Positions 52,459-62,462 of a stretch of DNA of 64,000 bases are shown here, in pieces. Each line of letters opens with the position of its first letter. Position 1 is the first letter of the stretch. The notes beneath the pieces are model-generated. The model searched no databases and was not told the origin of the DNA. It saw nothing but the letters and a program-made list of their open reading frames with translations. This stretch comes from a virus. The position numbers were made by a program, and so were the translations under genes. Location of the stretch: the IMG/VR virus record IMGVR_UViG_3300042879_002524, positions 1 to 64,000 of that record, one strand, 5' to 3'.

Positions 52459-54953
52459 CACCGTGCGTATTTTAATACGCCTAATATCTGATTCACTGGT
52501 GCAAATGCTCCTGTCATCTTGTATGTGTTACCTTGATATGTAAATACTATGCCTTCAGACGGTACAATTGAATCAAATCCTCCTAACTTCTGAATTCTAC
52601 GAAGTTCTGACTCTAATTTACGTAACGTATCTTCATTTGGAGATCCTTGTAAATCTTTAATCAATTGTGATAATTCGGATTTAATTGCTTGCACAGTTCG
52701 GCTAGGATTTGCTGCTAAGAAATTAGATGCATTTTGCAATACTAATACACCTAAACGTAAAAAGATTGATTCAAACGGTTCTAAGTTTTGTTTACGATAT
52801 TGTTTAAAATCTTTTTTATCAAATGCATCAACCCATGCAACAAATTCCGGATTATCAATTTGTTTTTTAAGTACTGATATATTTGTAGATTTATTATCAA
52901 ATGCCCAGCGCTGGGTTAATGTTACTAAAATATCATCCGGTATTTCGTATCCTACTTCATTTGCTTTTGTTTGTATTACATCACGCCACCATGCTTTATG
53001 ATAATCACTTAACAAATCCGTATCTTTTAATCCATACTTGTCTCGAAGTTGATCAATTTCATTATAAAATGCTGCTTGTTGATCTTCAAAATCATATACA
53101 CGCCCTAGTTTAATACGTTGTGGCGGAATAAATGAAAATGTATTTTGCATATGAGCATTTGCATCTTGTATGATTTTTTGCATCATTGCACCACCGGTTA
53201 AGTCAGTTTCAACAACATTGCCTTTTTCATCATATTCAACTAAGTTATGAAACTGAAGATGTGCTTTATCATATGCAATTACATTTTTAGTTGCTGGATA
53301 AATAATTTCCATGTTTGCAAATACTCGGCCGTTTTTAAATATACGTTCTAATTCTCCAGCTGGTAATGAAGATAATGCAGCAGTAATATCTTGTGCCATT
53401 TCCCGAAATGCATCTACTACTAGTTTATATCCTTCAGCTGCCTCAGCTCCATTTTTCTGAATTGCTTCCTGATATTTACGTTCGAAATCTGCAATCAACT
53501 GATCAGGTGTCATTGGATTAATAATAGTACCTTTATTTCTAGCAAAACCAGGCTGTCCGTTTTTCCAGGTAAACTGAATATTTTGCCCATCTGTTTTTTC
53601 TGTTACAGCTTGTTCAATATCTAAACGACCTGATAATGCTCTAGATACAATTTCCCGAACGTCATTAAATGTTAATCCATGATCATCCCATGGATGTGCC
53701 ATATGTCCTGCAGCACCACCTTCAGACAATATACCTCCAGTTTTTAAACGAGATTCGATTGTATATATAATATCTTCTGGATTATTTGACTGCCATCGTT
53801 TTCTTTGTTTTTTAATTGTCCGCGGAATTAATTCAATCACTTTTTTACTAGGATTCCATTGCAGCATGAATGGCATATGAATTGGAATATCAAATTGATA
53901 ATCAGAACCAACACCGTTTGGTCGATCTAAATGCAATTGTCTAGCAATTTTATCTCCATATTCATTTGCTAAATCTTCGAAAAAATCTCGGAGTTCATCT
54001 GTATAAATAGGTGCTTCGTTTCTTGGGTCATTTAATCGATCGATAAAATGCGTAAACTTGCCTTGAAAATCTACATCAATTCCATAATGTCTAAAAAATC
54101 CATCAACTGCTGATTCTATAGATGCCAATTCGGACCGTGTTATATAGTTTTCTTTAATTATATTTTCTACTAATTTAGCACCATATACTGTTTTATGAAA
54201 ATCATCAAAATCATATACAAAATCTTTGCCTCGATGTTTATCTAAAAATGCACGTAATTTTTTAATTTTATCAGCATGATGTTTTTTTTCACGTGGAAAC
54301 ATCATTGATTCAACAACAGAATCTACATCTTCTTGTAAATTGTTTAACCACCAATCTTTAGTAAATAATGATTCTTGCATACCAGTTAATAGTTGCCAAA
54401 CATTTTTTACTTTAGCTTCATCGTATTGTGGATATGATGCTCGAAATGTTTCATAATCATTATTAGCTAATGCCGTTCGAACAACAGTTGCTGAAACCGG
54501 TTCACCATTACGATATTGCATTGGATCTACATTAACATTTAATTCTATTGCATCTATACCGGAGGGAATCGTACGGCCTTTTTTGTCTCCGATAGTTGCG
54601 TATTTATCTACATTTGGGATAAAATCTTTTGCACGAACATAATCATCACCTTTAGCCGATGCAGCCATTGCATACCGACCAGTCACATCTTCTGGAAGTG
54701 CAAATAAGTATTCATATGCGGCCGTTATAGGAGAATTAAATTCTGTTGGTTGTATTTCAATATTAGGATTATCATTTAAGATATTAAACATTTCAATTGT
54801 TTTATCTCGGGTAATTCCATCTCGTTCTTTAGGACCAATTAAAAGTATAACACGATCTACATCTGCAGATTGTGCATACCGATTTGCTAAATCTAGATGA
54901 GCACCAGTTAATGGTTTAAACCCGCCAGGAAACAGTACTGTTATTTTGTTCAT
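52458..54953 (-). CDS. NMNAT-like nucleotidyltransferase fused to ligase-like domain
   Basis: 831 aa with two enzyme-like parts. Residues 1-165 are an HxGH-type adenylyltransferase fold: GGFKPLTGAH (H19, first His replaced by Thr) and SATVVRTAL (154-162). Residues about 440-831 look like a covalent nucleotidyltransferase (RNA/DNA ligase type): motif I EKTDGQN with K453, RNKG (472-475), FANMEIIYP with E549, and SEGIVF (799-804) plus YKMTG with K812. The middle is helical with GGAAGHMAHP. I recall such proteins as a DUF6267-type group in T4-like phages. Biochemistry is unknown. Confidence 0.65.
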   Translation of the reverse strand: MNKITVLFPGGFKPLTGAHLDLANRYAQSADVDRVILLIGPKERDGITRDKTIEMFNILNDNPNIEIQPTEFNSPITAAYEYLFALPEDVTGRYAMAASAKGDDYVRAKDFIPNVDKYATIGDKKGRTIPSGIDAIELNVNVDPMQYRNGEPVSATVVRTALANNDYETFRASYPQYDEAKVKNVWQLLTGMQESLFTKDWWLNNLQEDVDSVVESMMFPREKKHHADKIKKLRAFLDKHRGKDFVYDFDDFHKTVYGAKLVENIIKENYITRSELASIESAVDGFFRHYGIDVDFQGKFTHFIDRLNDPRNEAPIYTDELRDFFEDLANEYGDKIARQLHLDRPNGVGSDYQFDIPIHMPFMLQWNPSKKVIELIPRTIKKQRKRWQSNNPEDIIYTIESRLKTGGILSEGGAAGHMAHPWDDHGLTFNDVREIVSRALSGRLDIEQAVTEKTDGQNIQFTWKNGQPGFARNKGTIINPMTPDQLIADFERKYQEAIQKNGAEAAEGYKLVVDAFREMAQDITAALSSLPAGELERIFKNGRVFANMEIIYPATKNVIAYDKAHLQFHNLVEYDEKGNVVETDLTGGAMMQKIIQDANAHMQNTFSFIPPQRIKLGRVYDFEDQQAAFYNEIDQLRDKYGLKDTDLLSDYHKAWWRDVIQTKANEVGYEIPDDILVTLTQRWAFDNKSTNISVLKKQIDNPEFVAWVDAFDKKDFKQYRKQNLEPFESIFLRLGVLVLQNASNFLAANPSRTVQAIKSELSQLIKDLQGSPNEDTLRKLESELRRIQKLGGFDSIVPSEGIVFTYQGNTYKMTGAFAPVNQILGVLKYAR

Positions 54954-54968
54954 TTTATTTCTTTATAT

Positions 54969-54976
54969 ATAAATAT
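54969..54976 (-). promoter_or_regulatory. ATATTTAT upstream element (candidate late promoter)
   Basis: The sense strand reads TAATATTTATATATAAAG, 16 nt before the ATG at 54953. Confidence 0.45.
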
Positions 54977-54994
54977 TATCTAATAAATTATTGA

Positions 54995-57694
54995 TTATAT
55001 TTCCGGAAGTAATATTCCTATAGATCCAGTAACGCTACCTACAACTCGACTAGTACGATATACAAAGTGTTTTAGTTTAAATTCACTCGTTCCCGACCCT
55101 AATCCCGCGTGTGATGTTAACATGTAAATTCTTACATATTTACCCTGACATTCAGCAAAATTAGCTTTTCCAACAGTACCACCTACTACTTCTAATGTTC
55201 TAGAATTTCCTCGAATTGAAGTAACAGGTGTAAATAATATCGGTACTGATCCGCCTGACAAAGATTTTGGAGTACTCCACATATCATATTCATTAGTCAA
55301 TGGACTTAAATCTATACTACTAGCAGATTGTATATACCATTCACCCGATAATGTTCTATTACCTGAAGCAGAATTTATAAATTGAGCAGTTACTGATATT
55401 TGCATTCTAGTTTCGCCTGGTAAAATAAATGTTTCAAATATCGATGAAGTTACAGGTGTACCATTACTTCCAAAATTACCAGAAGCTGTAAATTCTGATC
55501 TATCAAAATATACAACCCGGCCGACATTAAATCCATCAACAAATTCTGAGTTCGAATCAAATAAAACATTACTTCCATTTACTGCAATAAATGATGATGC
55601 AGTTACATCCCCATCCGCTGTTAAATAAAATCCACTCGATGATATTTCTAAATTACCATTACTTCCAGAAATATACTGTGAGTTAGGATCTCCAAAGAAA
55701 AATGTTTCTGTATGTACATCTAACTCGGATGGATTTGTTGAATAACGAAAATAATTATTAGCATCTCCGTATAATTCTAAACCAACACCACTATATGGTA
55801 CTCCACCTTTTGTTCCTAAAGATCCACTTAAAGCAGATCCAGACCACATTAAAAATCCAGGAAAGCCAGCAGTAAATCCTTCATAACCTAATGATCTTAT
55901 ATATCCGGTATTCTTATATCCAGATATCGCTACGCCAGTTTCTAATGAGTCTGCTACATACAAAGATCCAGTAAGCATAGAATAATCGCCATCTATATAA
56001 CGATTACCACCTTCCCAATTTTTATTATAAATGTAATTAATTTGTTTGCTTTTTTCGCCAGCTATATTATAATATTCTACTTTAAATGATACTTGATTAT
56101 CAGCTTTATGTGGAGTTGGTACTAAACTTCGAAGACGTGTATATTGTGGTGTATATCCTGACTCATTATCAGAAGTTGTACGTACATCAGAAACTTGCCA
56201 TTCTCCAGATTCTACAATAAATATTAATACACCAGTACCGGTATTATCTGCAGTAAACTCAAACGTTTCATCATCAAATCGTTGGTTGTTAGTTTGTACT
56301 TCTAATTCACCAACCCGTTTTCCAAATCGTCTGGAAAAATCTTGGTTAAAATAGTCTGTTGTATTAAAATTAAACGCACTACCTGACAAATAAACAGAAA
56401 TTTTTGGATTAGTTGTACCAGTTCTAGTTCCTAATGCATCTATCATAACTTTATATGATGCATCTTTAATAAAAATTCCGTTATATGCAGATTGCAATTC
56501 TGCAGTAGTAATAGTATTTACTGCATCAATATTAACACTACTCGAAATACGCATAGCATTATTAATAGATGCCGTTGTCCAAGTTAGTACCGGTGCTGCA
56601 ATTTCTGTTTTACCTTGATACGTATGTCCTTCCCAGTATGTATTAATTACGCTTTGACTGTAAAATAATCCTAAACTCTCATATGGATATAATGATGATG
56701 TGCTAGAAACAAATATTTCCGTTTCTTCTAATTCTACATCATTTATTAATTCCCATGACCCGATAGTACCATTATTGCTAACAAATGTTTTTATTCTGGA
56801 TATGTCACCAGTTGCCGGTTCTAAATCATCAATTTGTATAAGAGCGAATGATTCAGAATTTTGTGTAGGTACATATTGCGGTGTTGCTTCATATGTTACC
56901 GAATAAGCAGAGTAATCAAATGCAGTGTATGTATGAGATGAAATACTTTGGCTACTAAAAACCGTATACTCTGTGTTTAACAGTGCTAAACTAGGAGATA
57001 ATATCTTTTTAATAGTTGTTTGATAAACCGCATTAGATACAGTGTAATTAGGCGTAGGAGAAGGATTTTGTGGAGTGGCTACTGTTAATGTTCCGCCAAT
57101 CATATCTCCGGTAAAAGATCCCCCGGTAATTTCTATAGCAGCTGCACCGTTATAATTATAATATCTTACGGTGCCGGTGTTATATGTAGGAAACTGCGTG
57201 TTATTTGCGTATACTCTGTCTAACTGAACTCCAACCTGTTCTGATAACGTTATAGTCGGTAATGTTTCAAATATTATTTCAGTATCATTAGCTATATTAG
57301 GGTTAACAGGTACCGTACGAGTCCATTTAACATTAGCACGATTTTGCCATTCAGATGGGGCATTAACTGCTTCACCTATCAATGTAATTCGACAATCACC
57401 CGGAGATGTATTTTCATATATATAAATTGCAACAACTCTGGATTTATCTTCATCTAAATAATCAATAACTTCAGAATAGATAGGATCACCATTATAATCT
57501 AGTACTTCGATATTTAGATACGATCCTACTTTTAAATTCGTAGGATTTCCACGAAGTTTAAATAAATTTTTTCCAGCAGTTAACCGAAGTGGAAATTCTG
57601 AAATTTGAAAAAAATCTGGTGATGTTAATGATGTATCGTTGTATAAAACATCGATAAATTCTAAACCTTTATAAACAGCTTCTTTGCGTTTCAT
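54995..57694 (-). CDS. Large tail/fibre structural protein
   Basis: 899 aa, rich in beta text. Residues 1-120 resemble a tail attachment domain (FPLRLTAGKNLFKLRG, VGSYLNIEVLDYNGDPIYS). Fibronectin-like or adhesin-like domains follow (about 130-620), then a fibre-like GSLYVADSLETGVAISGYK, GSNGNLEISSSGFYLTADGDV section. The C-terminus SVTGSIGILLPEI is extended. It probably forms a long fibre or baseplate appendage. It is set apart from the main fibre block by over 20 kb. Confidence 0.65.
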   Translation of the reverse strand: MKRKEAVYKGLEFIDVLYNDTSLTSPDFFQISEFPLRLTAGKNLFKLRGNPTNLKVGSYLNIEVLDYNGDPIYSEVIDYLDEDKSRVVAIYIYENTSPGDCRITLIGEAVNAPSEWQNRANVKWTRTVPVNPNIANDTEIIFETLPTITLSEQVGVQLDRVYANNTQFPTYNTGTVRYYNYNGAAAIEITGGSFTGDMIGGTLTVATPQNPSPTPNYTVSNAVYQTTIKKILSPSLALLNTEYTVFSSQSISSHTYTAFDYSAYSVTYEATPQYVPTQNSESFALIQIDDLEPATGDISRIKTFVSNNGTIGSWELINDVELEETEIFVSSTSSLYPYESLGLFYSQSVINTYWEGHTYQGKTEIAAPVLTWTTASINNAMRISSSVNIDAVNTITTAELQSAYNGIFIKDASYKVMIDALGTRTGTTNPKISVYLSGSAFNFNTTDYFNQDFSRRFGKRVGELEVQTNNQRFDDETFEFTADNTGTGVLIFIVESGEWQVSDVRTTSDNESGYTPQYTRLRSLVPTPHKADNQVSFKVEYYNIAGEKSKQINYIYNKNWEGGNRYIDGDYSMLTGSLYVADSLETGVAISGYKNTGYIRSLGYEGFTAGFPGFLMWSGSALSGSLGTKGGVPYSGVGLELYGDANNYFRYSTNPSELDVHTETFFFGDPNSQYISGSNGNLEISSSGFYLTADGDVTASSFIAVNGSNVLFDSNSEFVDGFNVGRVVYFDRSEFTASGNFGSNGTPVTSSIFETFILPGETRMQISVTAQFINSASGNRTLSGEWYIQSASSIDLSPLTNEYDMWSTPKSLSGGSVPILFTPVTSIRGNSRTLEVVGGTVGKANFAECQGKYVRIYMLTSHAGLGSGTSEFKLKHFVYRTSRVVGSVTGSIGILLPEI

Positions 57695-57713
57695 CCATTG
57701 ATATTCTTTTTAT

Positions 57714-57721
57714 ATAAATAT
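57714..57721 (-). promoter_or_regulatory. ATATTTAT upstream element (candidate late promoter)
   Basis: The sense strand reads TGATATTTATATAAAAAGAA. It starts in the last bases of the gp47-gp46 fusion gene, 20 nt before the ATG at 57694: the junction between replication and virion genes. Confidence 0.5.
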
Positions 57722-60700
57722 CAAACATGATTAATCTGGCTGAATCCGTCGATTTTATTAACTTCAATTAAATTGTCTACCATATCTCGCATAGAATCAA
57801 CATGGCTGATAATAATAGAAAAGTCAAATTTAGTTCGAAAATAATCAAATAGATTTACTACTGCAGAAATATGTTCTGCATCCAATGATCCCCATCCTTC
57901 ATCTATTGCAATAAAATTTGGTCGTGGTAGTGCAGATACATTGATAAGTGCTATTCGAATTGCTAATGATGATATAAAACGTTCCATACCACTTGTTAAT
58001 TCCAATGGCCAAAAATTATCTTCATCATAAATAATGTATCCATTGATATTTTTACCATCACTTTGCAACACCATATTAAAATCTACAACCTGATTTAAAA
58101 CATTGTTTATTTCAGTTTCTATTTTCGGCATTGCTTTAGAAATTAATTCATATGGAATTCCATCTCGTTTTACCGTTTGTAAATAGTATTCATATGCTTT
58201 ATATTCTGTTTCTAATTTATGATATGCATCTAAACTCGTCAATGCAGATTGTTTATTTGTTTTTGCAACTTCTATAGCACCAAACAGTGATTTGATTTGT
58301 GTTTGAATAGATTTTATTTCCTCAGTAAATGCATCGATATCTTGTTTACATTCAGTAATTTTTTCATCAATTGTTTTATTATGAGTTATAGCAGTTTCAT
58401 TGTTTCGGAATAATTCTTGCCGTTCCAAACAAGTTTCAAGTTCTGATTCTTTAGTTTGCAGTTCATTTTCTGCAATCTGAAGTTGCAATTCTAATTTTTC
58501 TACAGCACTTTGTTTGGTTTGTAAATTGGTTCGAAGTGTAATTAATTCAGCATATCGTTGTTCATATTGTTGAAGCAATTCAATTTCAGCATTAATGTCT
58601 TGTTTAGTGGTTTGTAGTCCTGTTAATATGTTTCTATCCGAATCGATTGTATTTTGCGCTTCGATTGCATCTTGTACAAAAACGTTAGATGTACAATATT
58701 TGCATTTCGGATCATATTCATGTTCGGCAAGATGATTAATTTTTTCTTGTTTAGCATTTACAACTCCTTGTTGTTTGTCAATTTGAGTTTCAATTTGTTT
58801 GAGATTGGTTTTAAAAATTTTCAATTGGTCCAATTGTTCTAATAAACCAGGTTCATCATAAGTACGAATTTCTTTTTTAATCGTAACATGTTGTGTTTTT
58901 AAATCTTCTAAAGTTTGTTCTGATTGATCGATATTATTTTGTAAGTCATCAATTTTTTCTGTTAAATCAGATTCAGTTTTTCGTAATTTTGTAATATCTG
59001 GTCCATCATATGTTGTTGGTAATTTTGTTTCAATTAATGATACGATTTGATTTTGTAAATAATTTCGTCTTTCTTGAAACTCATCTTCTTGTGTTTCTAA
59101 CGTTTGAATAGTTCCATGATTTGCATTTATTATGTTGTCTGTACTAACAATTATTTCAGCAAAATCTGTTTTCTTGTATTCTTTTAATTTACCAGCAGTT
59201 TCTTTAATTTCATCTGCAGCAAGTTGATATAGTTGTTCAAATACCGTTATGTCTAAAAACTGCGATAATAGATCTTTACGTTCTCTTTGTGATTTTTCTA
59301 TAAAATTGTTGTTATCAGCTTGAAGTGAAAATGCAGTTAAAATAAAATCATCATATGTTCCTAAATACCTACGAATCGATTTATTTGTATCACTTCGTTC
59401 TTCTCCATTTAAATTTTCTGTGTCGGTATAAAAATCTACCAAAACTTTAACATGACCATTTTTTTGTTTAATACCATTACGTTCGATAATGTATTTAACA
59501 CCATTCATTTCAAATGTAAATTTACCTCGGAATGTAGCTTTTTTATTATTTAATACTTCATGTGCTTTGCCTGTTTTGCTGCATTTATCAAAAATTGTAT
59601 ATGTAATTGCATCGAGTAAAGATGATTTACCAGATGTATTTGCTGCAAATAATCCACATACATCCTGCATGTTTTCGAAATTAATAACATTGCCTTCCCC
59701 ATATGAAAACATGTTATCAAATTCAAATTCAATTGGATGCCAAGTCATATGACGAACAGATTCGATAGCTGGTAGTTTAGAATTAATTGTTCGGTTAATG
59801 TGTCGAATTGCATCTGTTTCCTCCGATGTTGCTTGTGGAAAATTAACTGCAATGTAATCTGTTATCAATGTGTTTTGATATTCAACATCTCGTACGTTTC
59901 CTATAGTAAATGATGAAGAAGCTTCATTATGAATTGAAGTAGAGTTTCGCTGTATTGTGATATCCTGTACATCATATTTTTTTCGAATAGCAGCAATCAT
60001 TTTTTTCATATCAGCTGCACTAGTGTCGGAAAATTTAATACGAACTCGGGGCTTATTCGGAATACGTGATGGTGCGTTAATAACTGTGGTGCCTTGCACA
60101 TCGAGTGTTACATATCCATAATCATTGTGTATTGGAACAAACTTTGCTGAACGATCTGGCAAATCCCATACTAATATTCCGTGATCTAATGCTTCACCGT
60201 GATTTTGTTGAATTAATGATCCTGGATATGCAATTGTTTGTTTATCATCTAAGAATTGTGCCGGCTTATGAATATCGCCTAGCAATGTAATATCATGACC
60301 AGCAAACAAATCGATTCCAACATGCTCATTAGATATTTGATAACCAATATCAGTACGAGCAGAATTCACAGCTCCATGATGTAATGCAATTTTATATGCA
60401 GCTTCGAATTGATCAGCTCTAATATATTCAGTTGGTGCAACATCAACAGCCATGTGATTGAATACAACATTAGCAATTTGAAATAATCCATTCTCTTTAA
60501 CAAAAATAATGTTAGGATTCTTAATAACATTGATTATTGGACTAACCGCATCCGTTCGATGCATGTTGTTTAAATTCATGTCATGATTACCTAAAATAAC
60601 AACCGTTGGTATCATGAATCCTTCGAAGAACTCAACAAGTATTTCTATTAATTCCGGAGACATATCTAATTTACTATGAACTATATCACCGGTAACAACA

Positions 60701-60861
60701 GCTATACTATTATTAGTTGCATGTTGTGCAATATGATCAAATAAATTCCTAAATACCTCTCGGTATTCTCGATGGCGTTTTAATGTGCGAATATGAATGT
60801 CAGAACAATGAAAAATTGTATCTACCCATTCTTTTCCAATATCATAACGTTTTATGTCCAT
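57721..60861 (-). CDS. Fused Mre11-Rad50 type nuclease/ATPase (gp47-gp46 fusion)
   Basis: One 1046-aa open frame contains both subunits of the SbcCD/gp46-gp47 complex. Nuclease part, 1-345: CSDIHI (D21, H23), VTGDIVH (D59), LGNHD (N92, H93) and GHDITLLGDIH (H189, H198). ATPase part, from about 373: FDNMFSYGEGN start, Walker A FAANTSGKSS (405-414), long coiled coils with Zn-hook CKYC (C719, C722), signature LTSGMERF near 955, Walker B IAIDEGWGSLD near 984 and a SHVD H-loop. It processes DNA ends for recombination and host DNA breakdown. In T4 these are two genes. No stop or second start is evident at the joint. Confidence 0.93.
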   Translation of the reverse strand: MDIKRYDIGKEWVDTIFHCSDIHIRTLKRHREYREVFRNLFDHIAQHATNNSIAVVTGDIVHSKLDMSPELIEILVEFFEGFMIPTVVILGNHDMNLNNMHRTDAVSPIINVIKNPNIIFVKENGLFQIANVVFNHMAVDVAPTEYIRADQFEAAYKIALHHGAVNSARTDIGYQISNEHVGIDLFAGHDITLLGDIHKPAQFLDDKQTIAYPGSLIQQNHGEALDHGILVWDLPDRSAKFVPIHNDYGYVTLDVQGTTVINAPSRIPNKPRVRIKFSDTSAADMKKMIAAIRKKYDVQDITIQRNSTSIHNEASSSFTIGNVRDVEYQNTLITDYIAVNFPQATSEETDAIRHINRTINSKLPAIESVRHMTWHPIEFEFDNMFSYGEGNVINFENMQDVCGLFAANTSGKSSLLDAITYTIFDKCSKTGKAHEVLNNKKATFRGKFTFEMNGVKYIIERNGIKQKNGHVKVLVDFYTDTENLNGEERSDTNKSIRRYLGTYDDFILTAFSLQADNNNFIEKSQRERKDLLSQFLDITVFEQLYQLAADEIKETAGKLKEYKKTDFAEIIVSTDNIINANHGTIQTLETQEDEFQERRNYLQNQIVSLIETKLPTTYDGPDITKLRKTESDLTEKIDDLQNNIDQSEQTLEDLKTQHVTIKKEIRTYDEPGLLEQLDQLKIFKTNLKQIETQIDKQQGVVNAKQEKINHLAEHEYDPKCKYCTSNVFVQDAIEAQNTIDSDRNILTGLQTTKQDINAEIELLQQYEQRYAELITLRTNLQTKQSAVEKLELQLQIAENELQTKESELETCLERQELFRNNETAITHNKTIDEKITECKQDIDAFTEEIKSIQTQIKSLFGAIEVAKTNKQSALTSLDAYHKLETEYKAYEYYLQTVKRDGIPYELISKAMPKIETEINNVLNQVVDFNMVLQSDGKNINGYIIYDEDNFWPLELTSGMERFISSLAIRIALINVSALPRPNFIAIDEGWGSLDAEHISAVVNLFDYFRTKFDFSIIISHVDSMRDMVDNLIEVNKIDGFSQINHV

Positions 60862-61796
60862 ATCATTCCCATCTTTAACTGCATTAACCGTTCAAATGTT
60901 AATACATCGGTATTTTGTAAAATATTATTTATTGCATGAAATCCCAATTCAGAAGCATCTTTATCTTGTAACTCAACAAAATAAACATTTAATCCTTCTG
61001 ACATGAATCGTTCAGCAATTTGTATTGCATTACGCAAAGCGTCTGCATCTAAACAAAGATATATATCTCGTACTCGTTCTTCAATTATTTTCTTTTGAAG
61101 TGTCGGTTGTATTATTTTACCAAATAATGGTATTGCATTTCTTTTAACAGCAATTGCATCAAATGCACCTTCACATAGTATAATAGGTTCCGCCCAATTA
61201 ATAAACATTTCAAACCCAATAATATCTTTAGATACTTTAGGATTTTTATGTTTTTGCGAATCTGCTTTATAAAATGCTCTGCTAACAAAGTAATTTAATT
61301 GTCCTGCGCTATTGTAACTAGGAATAATTATTTTGCCTGTATACTCACCAGATTCGCAATATCCAATTCGATATTTAATTATATCAAAAACACCAATACC
61401 TCTATTTAATAAGTAGTGCATTGCATTTTTATAATCCGGAGTATTTTTTTTTATCCATAACGGTTTATAATCTTCCGGAAGTTGCAATGTAACAACTTTA
61501 GTTTCGGTATCATTTAATGATTTATATCTAACGTTATTTAATATTTTTTGAAGTTGCTCAAAGTTTTCTTTACCTAAATTTAGTTGTTTAAATAAAGTAG
61601 CAATTGACCGACCTTTTTTATCAGAAATCCAACAATGCCATGGATTTTCACCGGCATGATTTGTGTTAATATTAATTTCTAATTTTGGCTTGTAGTGAGA
61701 AACGAATGGAGAAAAGAATGCTATGTTATCACCAGATGTAGGTTTACCTTTACCTAATACTGATTCTAATAACTGTAATAACTTAATATTCTTCAT
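60852..61796 (-). CDS. 61: DnaG-type primase (T4 gp61-like) with degenerate Zn ribbon
   Basis: 314 aa (T4 gp61 is 342). Toprim motifs: ILCEGAFDAIAVKR and LCLDADAL. The preceding core (LLNRGIGVFDIIKYRIGYC, GKIIIPSYNSAGQLNYFVSRAF) matches DnaG. The N-terminal Zn-ribbon looks degraded: SPFVSHYKPKLEI and NPWHCWIS have lost three of the four expected Cys. It makes RNA primers with the gp41 helicase. The gene's end overlaps the start of the fusion gene by 10 nt. Confidence 0.9.
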   Translation of the reverse strand: MKNIKLLQLLESVLGKGKPTSGDNIAFFSPFVSHYKPKLEININTNHAGENPWHCWISDKKGRSIATLFKQLNLGKENFEQLQKILNNVRYKSLNDTETKVVTLQLPEDYKPLWIKKNTPDYKNAMHYLLNRGIGVFDIIKYRIGYCESGEYTGKIIIPSYNSAGQLNYFVSRAFYKADSQKHKNPKVSKDIIGFEMFINWAEPIILCEGAFDAIAVKRNAIPLFGKIIQPTLQKKIIEERVRDIYLCLDADALRNAIQIAERFMSEGLNVYFVELQDKDASELGFHAINNILQNTDVLTFERLMQLKMGMIWT

Positions 61797-61979
61797 TATT
61801 AATAATATAATTAAATTACTATACTAATCCAATTAATTATTAATATAATATTATTAATATTAGTTAGACACATACACTACATTTCTGGTCTAACGATCGA
61901 TTCAATACTGAATCAATCATTTAATTAATATAACATTAATTTCTATGAATGTATTAAAAATATTTCACATTTCAAATCT
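61797..61979. other. 183-nt non-coding AT-rich region with inverted repeats
   Basis: No plausible gene on either strand. It holds runs of ATTAATATAATATT type and two inverted repeats. GTTAGAC/GTCTAAC is at 61863-61869 and 61888-61894, and GATTCAATACTGAATC is at 61899-61914. A role as promoter region or replication origin is possible but unproven. Confidence 0.5.
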
Positions 61980-62462
61980 TTATGCAAAAAATTTTCTAAC
62001 ATTAACTGGTTCTTCGCCATTTTTTAAACATTCCGCAAGCCATTCGCTAGGAATTTCTTTTTTTGCAACATGATGTATACCTAATTTTACAGCATAACTT
62101 TCATATGTAGTTTTACTTCCTTTAGATATTTTTTGCGTAGGAGATTGAAAAACCATGCGGATATCAATGCCAGGATTCGATGCAAGTACATGTTTCATTT
62201 TTAAACGATCAGAACTAGTCCATCGACCTTTAGTTTCAATAAACATTAAAGTACCATCTCGTTTAATAAAAACAAAATCTGGAGTATATTTTGCTTTACG
62301 TTCCGGTACTATATAATTTAATGTTTCAGTTTCATATTTCAAAGGATATTCTGCAGATTTTATTTGTTCCGCAACCGTATGTTCTAATCCTGATTTATAA
62401 CCATATTTTAATGCCGCCGCTCGTTTAGCATTACCGGCACTATGAAAATGATTTCGTTTCAT
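61980..62462 (-). CDS. T7-type endonuclease I (Holliday junction resolvase)
   Basis: 160 aa (T7 gp3 is 149). The PD-(D/E)xK site is complete: E27 in SGLEHTVAEQI, D62 in YTPDFVF, and E76-x-K78 in FIETKGRW. The following DRLKMKHVLASNPGIDIRMVF and IPSEWL parallel T7 gp3. It resolves branched DNA, needed before packaging; T4 uses the unrelated gp49 for this. It heads a region leading to primase and the gp47-gp46 fusion. Confidence 0.93.
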   Translation of the reverse strand: MKRNHFHSAGNAKRAAALKYGYKSGLEHTVAEQIKSAEYPLKYETETLNYIVPERKAKYTPDFVFIKRDGTLMFIETKGRWTSSDRLKMKHVLASNPGIDIRMVFQSPTQKISKGSKTTYESYAVKLGIHHVAKKEIPSEWLAECLKNGEEPVNVRKFFA

